Of a DNA stretch of 64,000 nt, positions 11,522-22,429 are shown one piece after another (the stretch's first letter is position 1; every line of letters starts with the position of its first letter). The stretch is from Antitrichia curtipendula (Eukaryota; Streptophyta; Bryopsida; Hypnales; Leucodontaceae), in the NCBI GenBank assembly GCA_951230915.1, contig OX579634.1, forward strand, positions 17,076,725 through 17,140,724, given 5' to 3'. Both the position numbers and the translations under genes were made by a program. Under the pieces are notes generated by a model, which was not told the DNA's origin, ran no database searches, and saw only the letters and a list, made by a program, of their open reading frames with translations.

Positions 11522-14500
11522 TTGTTTGTAACATCTTTATCAGTTGACATTAATGAAGACGCTTGGTATGTTGATTCCGGTGCTTCGCAACATATGTGTT
11601 TTCTTTCTAGATGTTTTCTAATACTAGAAAATTTACTCAATAATGAATATGTATATTTAGGAGACAATTCCACTTGTGAAATTAAAGGTTTTGGCACAGT
11701 TGAAATTATTCTTCCTAAGGGAGAAATTAAACAAATTGATAAAGTTCTTTATATCCCAGAATTAAAAAAGAATTTAATTTCAGTAAGTCAAGCAACAGAT
11801 GCTGGATATACTTTTATATTTTCACCAGAGAAATGTGTATTCATGGATAAGAAACCTAGTAATAAGGTTCTTGTTGTTTGCCAAAGAGAAGGCCGACTAT
11901 ATAAAATAGGCTCATCTCAATCTATAAATATTACATCACAAAAAGGCCAAAGTCTTATTAATACTTTTAGCCATAAGCTAGTAAGTTCTACTGACCTTTG
12001 GCATTTAAGGCTGGGTCATGTTGGAATCCAAAAACTAAGATTAATGCAATTACGTGAATTTGTACGTGGTCTTACACTGGATAAAAATCCCAACTTAAGC
12101 TTTTGTTCTAGCTGTTTAGCTGGTAAACAACATAGACTTCCATTTCCCACGAAAGGAGGCACACGAGCTAAAGAACTCCTAGAAATAGTTCATAGTGATG
12201 TTTGTGGTCCTATGCAAACACCATCTTGTAGTGGATCATTATATTTTGTCACCTTTATTGATGACAAATTTAGACGAATGATTGTGTATTTTTTAAAACA
12301 TAAAAATGAAGTCTTTATAAATTTCAAAATCTTTAAAGCTGAAGCTGAAAACTTTACAAATCAAAAGATTATATTTTTTCGAACCGATAGTGGAGGTGAA
12401 TATAATTCTAACAAATTTAATCACTATTGTCAAACTTATGATATAATAAGACAAATAACTGCAGGTTACACTCCAGAGCAAAATGGAGTAGCGGAGCGCA
12501 AGAATCGCACTCTAGTTGAAAAAGCTCGTTCCATGCTTCAATTTGCTGGACTTGAAAATTGTTTTTGGGCTAAAGCCGTTGCTACCGCCGCCTATATTCA
12601 AAATCGCTTACCAACAAATTCTATTAATGATCAAACACCTAAAGAATTATGGAGCGGAATAAAACCAACAGTTTCTCACATAAGAATATTTGGATCTAAT
12701 GCCTATATGCATGTTCCAACAGAAAAACGTCAGAAATTTGACTCCAAAAGTATACCTTGTATACTCATGGGTTATAGTCAAACTTCTAAAGCTTATCGAT
12801 TGTACCATAAACCTACTCGAAAAATTAACATTAGCCGTGACGTTATTTTTGATGAACATGTTCACATCCCAAAAGATTCTAAGACATCAAAAGAAATCCA
12901 AACTCCATTTACAAATAATGACAATGATGCCCGACACTCTATCTTTTGGAAACTTGAGGACATGCTATTACCTCCTATTCAAACACATAAGACTCTTATA
13001 AATTCTCCAACTCAAACTACCTCTGATTTGGAGAATGAAGTACCTAATACATCTAGTTCTATATTTGATACTAATGATGTTAATTCTGATAATGACAATG
13101 TAGATAGCCCACAAACTTTAAGTCCTACGATATCATTGCGATGTTCTACACGAAACTGCAAACCTACTTGGAAATTGCAGCAAGAATACAATCTTCAAGT
13201 TATGGCTGTCAAACTTACAGAAGATTCACCTCAAACCTTTAAAGAAGCCATGACAGGGCCTGATACTGATCATTGGCAAAATGCTATCCAAGCTGAGTAT
13301 AAATCACTCCTACAAAATGGCACCTAGAAATTGACAACACTTCCAGATGGACGCGTTGCTATTGGCAATAAATGGATATTTCGTAAGAAATACCATGCCG
13401 ACGGGTCCATTGAGCAGTATAAGGCTCGACTTGTTGCCAAGGGGTACTCTCAAATCCCTGGCATTGACTACGATAATACTTTCTCTCCCGTGGTAAGACT
13501 TTCTTCCATTCGAGTTTTATTAGCTCTTGCTGCCAAATATGACCTAGACATAATGTAGATGGACGTAATCACTGCTTTTCTACATGGTGATTTAGAAGAA
13601 GAAATCTATATGCACCAACCTGAAGGTTTTATACAAAAAGGCAATGAACATTTAGTATGTCTACTTCTAAAATCACTTTACGGATTGAAACAATCCTCTA
13701 GGACTTGGTATCATAAAATTGACTCTTACCTAATTTCTATTGGCTTTGAAAGATGTGATGCAGACGGTAATGTGTATTGCAAGAAAATACATAATGTATT
13801 TATTGCTATGGCACTCTATGTTGATGATTTATTTATTTTCACCAATGATCCCAACGGTTATTGGATTGAAGTAAAAACATGCTAGAATCTAAATTCCAGA
13901 TGACATATAAACCTGGTTTTAACTATGGTCTTGGTCTTGAAGTAATTTGCAACCGAGCCATGAAGACTATTTTTATTCATCAATCCAAATACATTGATGA
14001 TAAATTGAAACAATTTCATATGGAACAATGTAAACTTGTTGCAACTCCTATGGAAAATGGACAAAAGTTAATTCATTCTCCTAATATTCTTTCAACTGAT
14101 GACCATATAGATAATCATACAACTAGCTTTCCTTATAAAGAAGCTGTTGGTAGTCTAGTCTTTGCAATGACTTGTACTAGACCCGATATTTGTTATGCTG
14201 TAATGCGTGTTTCTCAACACCTACAAATTCCATCAACTAGTCATTGGACTGCTGTCAAAAGGATTTTTCGCTATTTAAAAGGAACCCAACACCATGGCAT
14301 TTTATATAAAGGAGATGGCACATCATCCAAATTGACTCTAACATCTTATTCTGATGCCGATTGGGCAGGAGATTTATCTAATAGAAAATCTACATCTGGA
14401 TATACATTTTTTCTTGCAAATGGGGCCATTAGTTGGGCAAGTAAGAAACAAACAACTACGGCATTATCTACCACTGTCAAAGCAGAATACATTGCAGCTA

Positions 14501-14813
14501 CTTTAGCAGCAAAAGAAGCAGTATGGCTAAGGCGACTACTTCGAGACCTTGGAGAAAATCAAGACTCTCCTACTACAATATTTTGCGACAATCAAAGCGC
14601 AATTGCTTTGAGTGAAAATCCAAAGTTTCACTCTAAGTCTAAGCACATCGAAATGCAATTTCATTATATTTGTGATCAAATACGTAATAATGAACTTAAA
14701 TTAGAATATTGTAGCACAGAACACATGTATGCAGATTATCTTTATAAAAGCTATAGGAAAAGAAAAACACATGTATTGTGTGCAAAATTGTGGTATAGTA
14801 GATGAGTATAGTA
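11522..14813 (+). pseudogene. pol: Copia Pol: protease, integrase, RT, RNase H, broken
   Basis: Domains in order: aspartic protease with DSGAS (about 11573); GAG-pre-integrase zinc region with LWHLRLGH (about 11996) and CSSCLAGK (about 12110); integrase DDE core with HSDVCG (about 12192), RTDSGGEY (about 12383) and AERKNRT (about 12490); reverse transcriptase from about 13330 with YVDDLF (about 13819); RNase H with SYSDADWAGD (about 14347). TAG at 13325 (from Trp) and TAG at 13556 (expected CAG, Gln, before MDVITAFL) break the frame. Frameshifts at about 13870 and 14755 follow; the original C-terminus can be seen in another frame up to about 14813. The protease and integrase active sites are intact, but no full polyprotein is possible. 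Confidence 0.92.
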
Positions 14814-14830
14814 TTAAGACTGTTTAGTTT

Positions 14831-14992
14831 CAGGGGGAGTGTTAAGGATAAGGAAACTCACAATCATAAGTCATAAGTATCAAGGGTCACAATCCTTGAT
14901 CTAATTAATGTCTTCTTGTATAAAAGGCTTATTGCCTATTCTAATATATAATTATCATTTATTCTTCTACTTGTATATTTCTATTCTTATCA
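14831..14992 (+). repeat. Copia polypurine tract and 3' LTR
   Basis: CAGGGGGAG (14831-14839) primes plus-strand synthesis; the 153-bp LTR follows at 14840-14992. It ends at CA next to the second TGCAC target copy. Confidence 0.95.
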
Positions 14993-14997
14993 TGCAC

Positions 14998-15430
14998 CTC
15001 ACTTTTTGACAAATTTTTGGTCATTTTTTGTATTGAATGTTTTAAGCACTCGTGGAATCCCGGTGGGTTTATAGGTGATGCAAAAGAAGACAAAGAATGT
15101 TCTCTTTTTGCATTTCCAAAGTACGACATTTCGTTCTATTCAAGCCATGGTAATGTCCTCTGTTTTTGGCTAGGACAGATGGAACACTGCACGCGGTGTT
15201 TGAAGGATTGCAACCAACTAGGGATGGCTTTTTTACAAAAAGCATCTTTGCTCAGGCAAGTGAGCAAGTTCAAGCTCTTGGATACAAATGGTGTGTTGAA
15301 TGACATCATTGAAGGGAAGGGGCAGAAGCCAAAAAAGACTTTTTATGAGAAGAAGGTAGATTTTTTACATTGCACAGAGACATATGCCAACGAATTGGCA
15401 GCTGGACTTTATTCAATGAGCAATGTTTGA
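14998..15430 (+). pseudogene. Zinc-finger / TET-JBP-like dioxygenase pseudogene, 3' part
   Basis: If the copia element and one TGCAC copy are removed, the codon split at 10018-10019 is completed by base 14998. The same frame then continues without a stop to TGA at 15428-15430, about 143 more codons. This half contains GGFIGDAKED, then FAFPKYDISFYSSHGNVLCF and MEHCT. That order (an LPxYG-like strand, a GDV-like turn, a final iron-binding His) follows the second half of TET/JBP dioxygenase cores. It then has a Lys-rich C-terminus. The continuous frame shows that copia landed inside an exon. Function is inferred; it could be another double-stranded beta-helix oxygenase. Confidence 0.5.
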
Positions 15431-15629
15431 AAGACCTTCTATACTTCAGGCACTACTGTATATGGCCTTTATATGGATTTTTGTTCATCTTTTATCAGCT
15501 TGTTGTTTTGGGTATGGGTTTTGTATCATCGCAATGTGCTTAGTGTTTTGGTTCCAAAGGTTTCTTCTCATTGTGATTTTGTACACAAGTTTGACCTCTT
15601 GCCATTGTCATGGACTTGTTTGTTTTACA

Positions 15630-15830
15630 GTGATTGTGTTGGGTGTTTCAATTATGAAGCCTCCTTTTGGCTTTATACCTTTTACCGTGTATGGGTTTGG
15701 CCTCATGCTTGTTTGCTTGTTAGTGTGGTTGTGTTGGATGTTTTGATTGGGAAGCTTGCTTTTGGCTTTTGTTGTATAAGTCATTTTTCATTGTGTACAA
15801 GTTTGGCCTTTTTTCTCTTTTTCTTTGTTT
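15630..15830 (+). repeat. Imperfect tandem repeat, about 94-bp period
   Basis: GTGATTGTGTTGGGTG at 15630 and GTGGTTGTGTTGGATG at 15724 begin two related T/G-rich units, each including GCNTNCTTTTGGCTTT. It lies just 3' of the dioxygenase-like frame, probably in its 3' untranslated region. Open frames here encode only hydrophobic low-complexity peptide. Confidence 0.5.
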
Positions 15831-18800
15831 GAATTGATTTATGTCTATTTGCTCTAGTATTGGATGGCATGTAACTTGAGTTTTATTTTTTTCCAAGTGT
15901 TAAGAAATCACCTTCATTTGCTACCCAAAAAGAGTGAAAAAAATATGTTGCAATGAATAATTATGGAATCATAAAACGGAATAAATAAAAAAGACATTAT
16001 AGGAATAATATTCCACAACATTTCAAAAATGTGATCAAACTTTTTTAAGGAATCAAATGTTGATACGAAATCAAAGAAGTTTTATGTTTTTGTAGGATTT
16101 GGAAGGAAAAAGATAAACATGAGAATGAAATTCATCAACTTTGACAAAATAATTTTAAAAAATTAATGTTTTGTACTATAAAATCAAGGTGGTAGATTAT
16201 ATAAAAAATGAGCAAAGAATTTGAATTCCATGAAGGTAAGGGATAAAAGTGGAAGATGTTAGATACAAAGAAATTTGATGTATGGATTGAAAATTCCATC
16301 GTTTGCAACACAACCCCCTCCCCCCCCCAAACCTTAGAAAGTTCAACATATAATCCTATTAAATGGATATAAAATTTCAATCTTGGTTTGTTCCTTATTG
16401 CAAATCAATGACTTAATGAATCGTATAAAAAAGTGGAAGGCCCAGAGTAAGGATTGAAAAGTATAACAAATCATTATAGAGAAATACTTAAATATCAGTG
16501 TTAGAAGTCCACGAACCCATAGCAAAAATAGCAGGTCGTATGAAATAAATGAAGACCATTTGAAGAACATCAAGTTAACTTTTATAAACAGATTTTGTAG
16601 GCATAAAGAACATTGTGGTTCTAGGAAGAGGGATTAAGGGCTTGGTTTAGACCAAACCTCTAACCTCATTCTAAACATTATTAACAACTTGGAATAGCAT
16701 TTGGAACTCCAAATTGGATTTTATTTTATTTCTCAAATTTTTCCTCAAATACAATGTATTTTTGTTCAATGAAATCAAATGCAGAAGAGGGATTGATATT
16801 TTAGAGAAATATATGTGGGAAGGGGAAGGGAAGTGAGCACTTGTGGAAATTGCATGGGTACTAATTGGTGATTAAAAATTTGACAAAAAATTTGGACTAC
16901 ATTTGAAAATGATCATTGGGGCTTAAAGAAGTAGACATGGAAGAACGATCGAAGGTTTTAGGATATGACAATCTCAAATGACTTTAATTTACGGGCACTA
17001 TAATCGGATTCAAAGGTAAACCATAATTTACTGAAATTGAATCTATTCAATGAAAAAGACGAGTAATGAGGTTTAGGAATAGGGAGTAGAAAAAATCAAA
17101 CAAGACATGTGGGCCCTAGGGAATCACCTACAAAAACAATATCCTATGTCAATTCAAAAGGGACCAAAGTATTGTAATTTTTGCATCTGATGTTTGAATT
17201 CAATGAAACTTATTGGAAAAAAATTTGTGTTGTTTCTTCTAGTTTGTGTGGTAAATTTTCAAGTCAATCCAAGATGTAGAGATATTTTTTCCAGCCAATT
17301 GAAGTTCAAAGGTTTAATTGGAGTTCACCAAATCACATTTGATGGTTTAGGATTTTGGAGCTTGTATCTTCTTTATCTAATGTTTTTTTCAATACAATTT
17401 GCTGGATTTAGGTTTTCTTTGAAGTTAGTTTAGTTATTTTGGTAAAAGTTTCATGTTCATCTAAGTTGTTTTGAATGTTTGGGAGCAATGCAAAGTTCAA
17501 AAATCCATTCTTTGGATTACGTACACTGACCTTTGTTGACTTGTTTCTTCTCCATATACAATCTGTTTCCAAATGAATAAAAAAGATTAAATAAAGTCTT
17601 GTACATTAGTCTAGTTTAGGGTGGCTAAAGTTTCATATCAATACATAAAATTAGGAGTGATTGAGAAGTAGTTAATAGAAAGAGATTTAGCCCTAGACGT
17701 GTTTTTGCAACCTTTCTTGCTAGTTTTTGACATTTCAAAGCCAATTTGCAAATACAGTGAGTCAATCCAATGTAGACTCAAAAGACATTGTATAAGTTAG
17801 AAGTACATAACATAATGCATAATTCTATTTTTTTCATTGGTTAAAAGGTTCATAAAGAATTCAATAAATTGAATTATTGTAATAATGATTTTCTAATGTG
17901 GTCTCTAATACGCACTAAATGACTTCTCCAAGCTCCATAACATTTTTGAGAAGTTTGCTCAACAACCTTGGAACTATCCATGTAGATATAAATCATCCAA
18001 AGATTTTTCCATGTAGGTATAAATCAGAATAGTTGTTTTCGAATTGTGATTTTTGAAAAGAGTGATTAAAGATTGTGGAGACTTGTCGGATGTCACAATT
18101 TGTTGTATTCTCTCGATCAAATAGTCTTTTTGGCCACTTTGTCAAATTTTGAAGAGATAGTTGCACTTATTACGAAGGTAGATATGATAGCTAGAGACTT
18201 GGTGTTGGAGTGTCATGGATTGGTAAATTTTATCCCTAAACCCTCAAACAATATGAATTCGTCGTGAAAATATTTTTATGTGGCCTCCACAACGGTTACG
18301 AGGTGTTTCTTTTAAAATTAACACCTTCATGGGTGTAGGGAGAGTTTTGAGATTTTACGATAACTACCTACCAATAAATGGATGTAACATGAAAATGGTG
18401 GTACCCTACAAACTTGGCATTTTTGGTTCCGGATGTGTGTTGTATACTTGTATTAGCTTTCAAAATTCAAAGGTTTGAAATCTATACCGATCTTCAAAAA
18501 TTCATGGAAGAATGCCAAAGGAATGCCACCATTTTGATGAAACATCTGTTAATATGGTTTGAAAATTTAGACAATAACAACCAAATCAGTAAGAATTTCA
18601 TCCTTCATTGTGAGATTCTAGCTGCTAGAGGATCACGGTGGAGTTCAATTTGTGATGCTTGCTACGAGCCTGGCAACCAACCTTAAATCCTATAAAGGTA
18701 ACAATTTTTTTCCAATAATTGTGATGATGCTTTTACTATTTGTGCTCATATGCCGTACTTGCATCTGACAGGAGGATCAAAACAAATTCAATATGATATT

Positions 18801-20070
18801 CTTATTTCCAAATGAAATATTACATCATGATATTCAACTGTTTTGGCCTCTTATGTGTCCTTGGGTAGTAAATTACTTGGTGAATTTTTGGCTAAACAAA
18901 TTGTTGGCCTTTTGGGTTGTGGATACTCTTGTGTTATTAAAAATGGGCAAAAATGTGGATGAAACGCCAGGATACTCTCCAAAAAATACTGGTGATAGCC
19001 AATATTTAGACAAAAGTACCTTGTAATAAATAAATTTTGGATGAGAAAATTAATTTAGATGATTCTATCCCTTTTTCCCTTACTTGGCTACATCCTAAGG
19101 CGCCGGGCGTGCTATCAAGGCCAAAACTTTAAAAAACAACTAGTAGTACTTCACACAAGATAGCTACATTCTAGCAAGTATTATTGCTACCATTTTAGCC
19201 CGTCAATTAATAGGGTGGTTTGTTAGTGTGTGGAGGCTTTGCTGAGGGTTTAGAAAATCTTCTAATGATAGGTCTTTAGACATCAAGCTTTCAAAGTTTC
19301 GAAGCAATTGACATTTTGAGCACAAAGACTAATAAGATTTAGGAAAACAAAGTTATAGCTTAGATCTTCAAAACTATTTGTTTTTGAGGATTCCAATTGT
19401 GGAAAAATACTTCCTCCTAAAGTTCTTTTTTTTTTGGCAAAGCGGAGATAGTCATATTTTCCACAAAGGCAAATTAAAATCAATAGAGACCAAGTTGGAA
19501 GTAATTTGAAAATTTGACTTTGTTGATTCTCCAAACCATTCTAAAATGTCTTTTTGTATCATGTAAAGAAGTATGGATGCTCCAATATTATATTATCAAA
19601 ATTGAAACGCTCTGTTTGTGTACCTATAATATATGCTAACAATATGACTATAAATTATTCCACAATATTCTTTCTGTTCATGAAGGTAATTGAGAGGTTT
19701 CAGGGTGCCTGACGTATTTATTGGAATTTGCTCCATAAATCCCGAAGGACAATGTGCATGAACCCCTAAACCCTCCCATTGAACCCTACCCGGCGCAAAG
19801 CGCCTGGGTTCTGAAGCTGCGCGCTTGGCAGCGCTCTACTCTAGGCCTAAATCCTACTCGCTCCCCTATGTAGGGTTAGGTGCAAAATATGAGTTATCCA
19901 ACTAACTCAAAATATATACCAAAAAAACCTCAATCTTGACCTTTTGAAAATTACGAGACACGTTTGCCAAAATTATATCATAGAAAGTAATTTTCATATG
20001 CTTGAAATATAAATCCCAAACATGAATATTCAATATGAATGATCTCCCTACTCCTGAATAAATGAAAAAG
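15831..20070. other. Intergenic DNA with gene-like fragments, no assignable gene
   Basis: AT-rich, with homopolymer C at 16316-16328. Short frames at 18073-18267 and 18414-18686 (the latter with a C-terminal ICDACYEPGNQ) look slightly more protein-like than background, but match no family I recognise. Around 19730-19880 there is a GC-richer patch with CTAAACCCT-like units. The gypsy target site CAAGT lies at 20071-20075. Confidence 0.45.
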
Positions 20071-20075
20071 CAAGT

Positions 20076-20343
20076 TGTCGCAGTCCGAATTTTTGGTTTT
20101 CAGTTGTTTATCTAGAAAACGGAACGGAAACTATCGATTAGTATCTAGGTTTTGTCTAGAAACAGCAGAGGACGGAAAATTAGGAAAGACATTGAAATAG
20201 TGGAGTAGTTGTCGCAGTCCGAATTTTTGGTTTTCAGTTGTTTATCTAGAAAACGGAACGGAAACTATCGATTAGTATGTAGGTTTTGTCTAGAAACAGC
20301 AGAGGACGGAAAATTAGGAAAGACATTGAAATAGTGGAGTAGT
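20076..20343 (+). repeat. 134-bp tandem duplication at the LTR outer edge
   Basis: 20076-20209 and 20210-20343 are tandem copies of the first 134 bp of the LTR and differ at about one position. The 3' LTR has one copy (29514-29647). Because the target duplication lies outside the first copy, the whole duplicated block belongs to the element. Confidence 0.93.
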
Positions 20344-20481
20344 TCGAACGAATCCAATCCTAGTGGTGACATCTAAGAACCGGATTGGAATCGGATCCTT
20401 GTCCGGAAGTAGTAGTGGACCGGATTGGGGGTATAGAACCGGATTAGGGTTAGACCGGATTGGTGGGACCGGACCGGTAAA

Positions 20482-20520
20482 CGTCATCATGACGGCTTTT
20501 AGGTCAGGAGAGACTATAAA
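20482..20520 (+). promoter_or_regulatory. LTR promoter: TGACG palindrome and TATA box
   Basis: CGTCATCATGACG (20482-20494) is a palindrome of two TGACG cores, the kind bound by plant bZIP (TGA) factors. TATAAA follows at 20515-20520. The 3' LTR keeps TATAAA (29819-29824), but its palindrome has lost one CpG (ATGATGG). Binding is inferred, not shown. Confidence 0.55.
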
Positions 20521-20794
20521 AGGCCAGCACCTCCTCAGTCGCACTCCTTTTTCCAAACTCCGTTTGGTGAGAGTGTTTTGTCGCGCTCCTCGTGTTTCGG
20601 CGCTGTGTGAGTGTTTGCGTGTGTGCGTGAGTGTGCGAGTGTTAGAGGTGTGTTGCAGGGTAGGTTTCCGGTTGCGTACCGATCGCTGTGCAGGATTCCG
20701 GTTGAGATCGGAGAGAGAACGTGAGAACGGGACGTGCGGCTAGGATTGTGTGAGGTAGAATCGGAAAGGACTGTCTTAGATCTAGTCTGTGTCC

Positions 20795-22429
20795 ATGCCG
20801 CAGCTTAGGCGGAACAGACCAGGCCCATCCACGTCGTCGGCTCCGGTCAAACTCCGGAAGGTAGTTCCGGTTCTCCCTTCGACAGAGGAGGAGATGGAGA
20901 TGCTCCGGTTGGATCTCAACCGGATGGGGTGCCAGGGTTTGCTCAACAAACCCTGGGGTTTTAAGGACGAGCGGATGGTGAAGGAGATCCAGGGGAAGTG
21001 GACGAACCAGTTTGACAACACAATCCGCTGTGTTCCAGCGCAATGGACGGAAGAGATCTGAAGGGAGGTTTATAAGTTCCGGGCAGGAGGCCACGGGATG
21101 GCAAACCGGAAGGACGAGTACGTCCGGGGCAAGTTCCGAGGAGCGGTCAACCCCAAGGACGGATACGCGGTGGAAGACTGCATCGACGACCGGCACCGGA
21201 AACTGTTGCAGTTCCTGATCCCGATCCTCCATCCGGAGAAGCCGACAAGGGTGACAATCACCCTCGGCAACACGATATTCGGGGCTCTGAGCGGAGACCG
21301 GAAGGCGGACTGGGCCCGGATCATGTTCGATCTAGTGGCCCAGTTGGCGACGAGGGTCGGAAGGAGTAGGCCGACACCCGTGTGTCCCTACCTCTTCCAC
21401 CTCTATGAGCAACACCAGCTCCTTTTAGACTCGGAAGAGAAGGAGTGGAAGGCCCAGAAAAATCTCCTGAAATACGGAGAATCGGAAACGGACGAGGAAG
21501 AAGAGGAAACTGGATCCGAGACCGAAGAAGAAGAAGATGAAGAAGAGGCGGAGAGGCAGCCCAAGCGGCACAAGACGACGTCTCTGACCGGAAGAGGATC
21601 TCCACTCGGTGATAAAACCGGAAAGAAGAAGACACCGGAAGGGGAGAAGGCAGGCTGTTCGAAGAAGGGACCGGTCGACCCGTTCAAGAAATTGGTGAAG
21701 ATCCTCGTCGACATCCGCCTGGACTGGGAGGCAAAGAGAATCGCCCTAAACCAGATCGGAGAGTTGGTACAGGCAACACCGGATAGCAAGTTGCCAGGGA
21801 AGGTAGCGGAGTGCATCACCAATCCGGTCGAGATCCGGAAGCAAGAAGCAGAGATCCGTCGACTCCAAGAGGAGGTCGACATGTTGAAGGCGGAAGTGGC
21901 CACCTTCAAGGAAGATATGGCCGCCACCCGGATAATGGCGGACGAGACGCAGAAGGTGGCGGAATCGGTGAAGGCGACTTTCGGTGAGACCGGAAGCGTG
22001 GCAGTCAGGGCCAGACTCTTCGACGAGAAGGTCTTGGAGGAGAAGAAACTATCCGGTACCCGGATAGTCCGGATCCTGACTGACTTCACCGAGCAGGTGG
22101 AGAAGAATTTGGTCTTAGCACGAGGAGCGGCGGACCGGATGGAGGAGTGTACACAAAAGCTGACCGGATCGATGAAGGTCCACCTATCGGACATCTCCAT
22201 GCCGGAATCGTTTCCGGAAGTGCCAGACCCAAGGGAAGGAAGGGACCAGACTTCGCAGTCAAAGCCGAGTCAGCCTTCCCAGACCGCGCCGATCAACATC
22301 GAAGACTCTCCCGGTTCTGACATGCCAAATCCGATGGCCGGAGAGCGGAACAGGAACTTGGAAGAAGTCTTCCAGCAATTGGAGGCGGAGCCCAAGAGTC
22401 CTTCGTTGGGGCGCGGGATAGCGATGTAG
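20795..22429 (+). CDS. LTR-encoded protein of unknown function, one in-frame TGA
   Basis: A frame of 544 codons runs from ATG 20795 to TAG 22427 inside the LTR, interrupted only by TGA at 21059. The downstream part alone, from ATG 21098, is 443 codons. The N-terminal half is rich in conserved-looking hydrophobic and aromatic residues (e.g. PVCPYLFHLYEQHQLLL, about 21380-21430). A Glu/Asp-rich acidic stretch follows (about 21490-21555), then a basic region, a long heptad-like helix (about 21840-21960) and a Ser/Pro-rich tail. It has no enzyme motif I can name. The TGA is shared by both LTR copies, so it predates insertion; it may be a CGA-to-TGA change or a true terminator. Being within the LTR, the ORF precedes gag on element RNA and exists twice per element. 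Confidence 0.6.

Larger units (their letters stand above)
10020..14992 (+). mobile_element. Complete Ty1/copia LTR retrotransposon, inactive
   Basis: The element has two 153-bp LTRs starting TGTTAAGGATA and ending TTCTTATCA. A primer-binding site for initiator tRNA-Met directly follows the 5' LTR, and a CAGGGGGAG purine tract directly precedes the 3' LTR. It is flanked by a perfect 5-bp target duplication, TGCAC (10015-10019 and 14993-14997). Protein order is gag, protease, integrase, reverse transcriptase, RNase H, which defines copia. The two LTRs differ at six positions (about 4 percent), all transitions, so the insertion is moderately old. Stops at 10755, 11342, 13325 and 13556 and frameshifts near 10965, 13870 and 14755 make it non-autonomous. 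Confidence 0.95.

Noticed and set aside
15423..15832. Two overlapping hydrophobic frames suggesting a membrane protein
   Set aside because: They follow a T/G-rich imperfect tandem repeat after the dioxygenase-like stop; the hydrophobicity is a composition effect.
20642..21232. Minus-strand frame of 196 codons in the LTR (and at 29899)
   Set aside because: Overlaps the sense LTR protein and has no recognisable features; composition reflects the CCGG-rich coding strand.
21403..22200. Long minus-strand open frame (265 codons) in the LTR, repeated at 30696-31493
   Set aside because: It is antisense to the LTR ORF and Ser-rich because it mirrors the acidic/Lys-rich coding strand. No domain; treated as a shadow.
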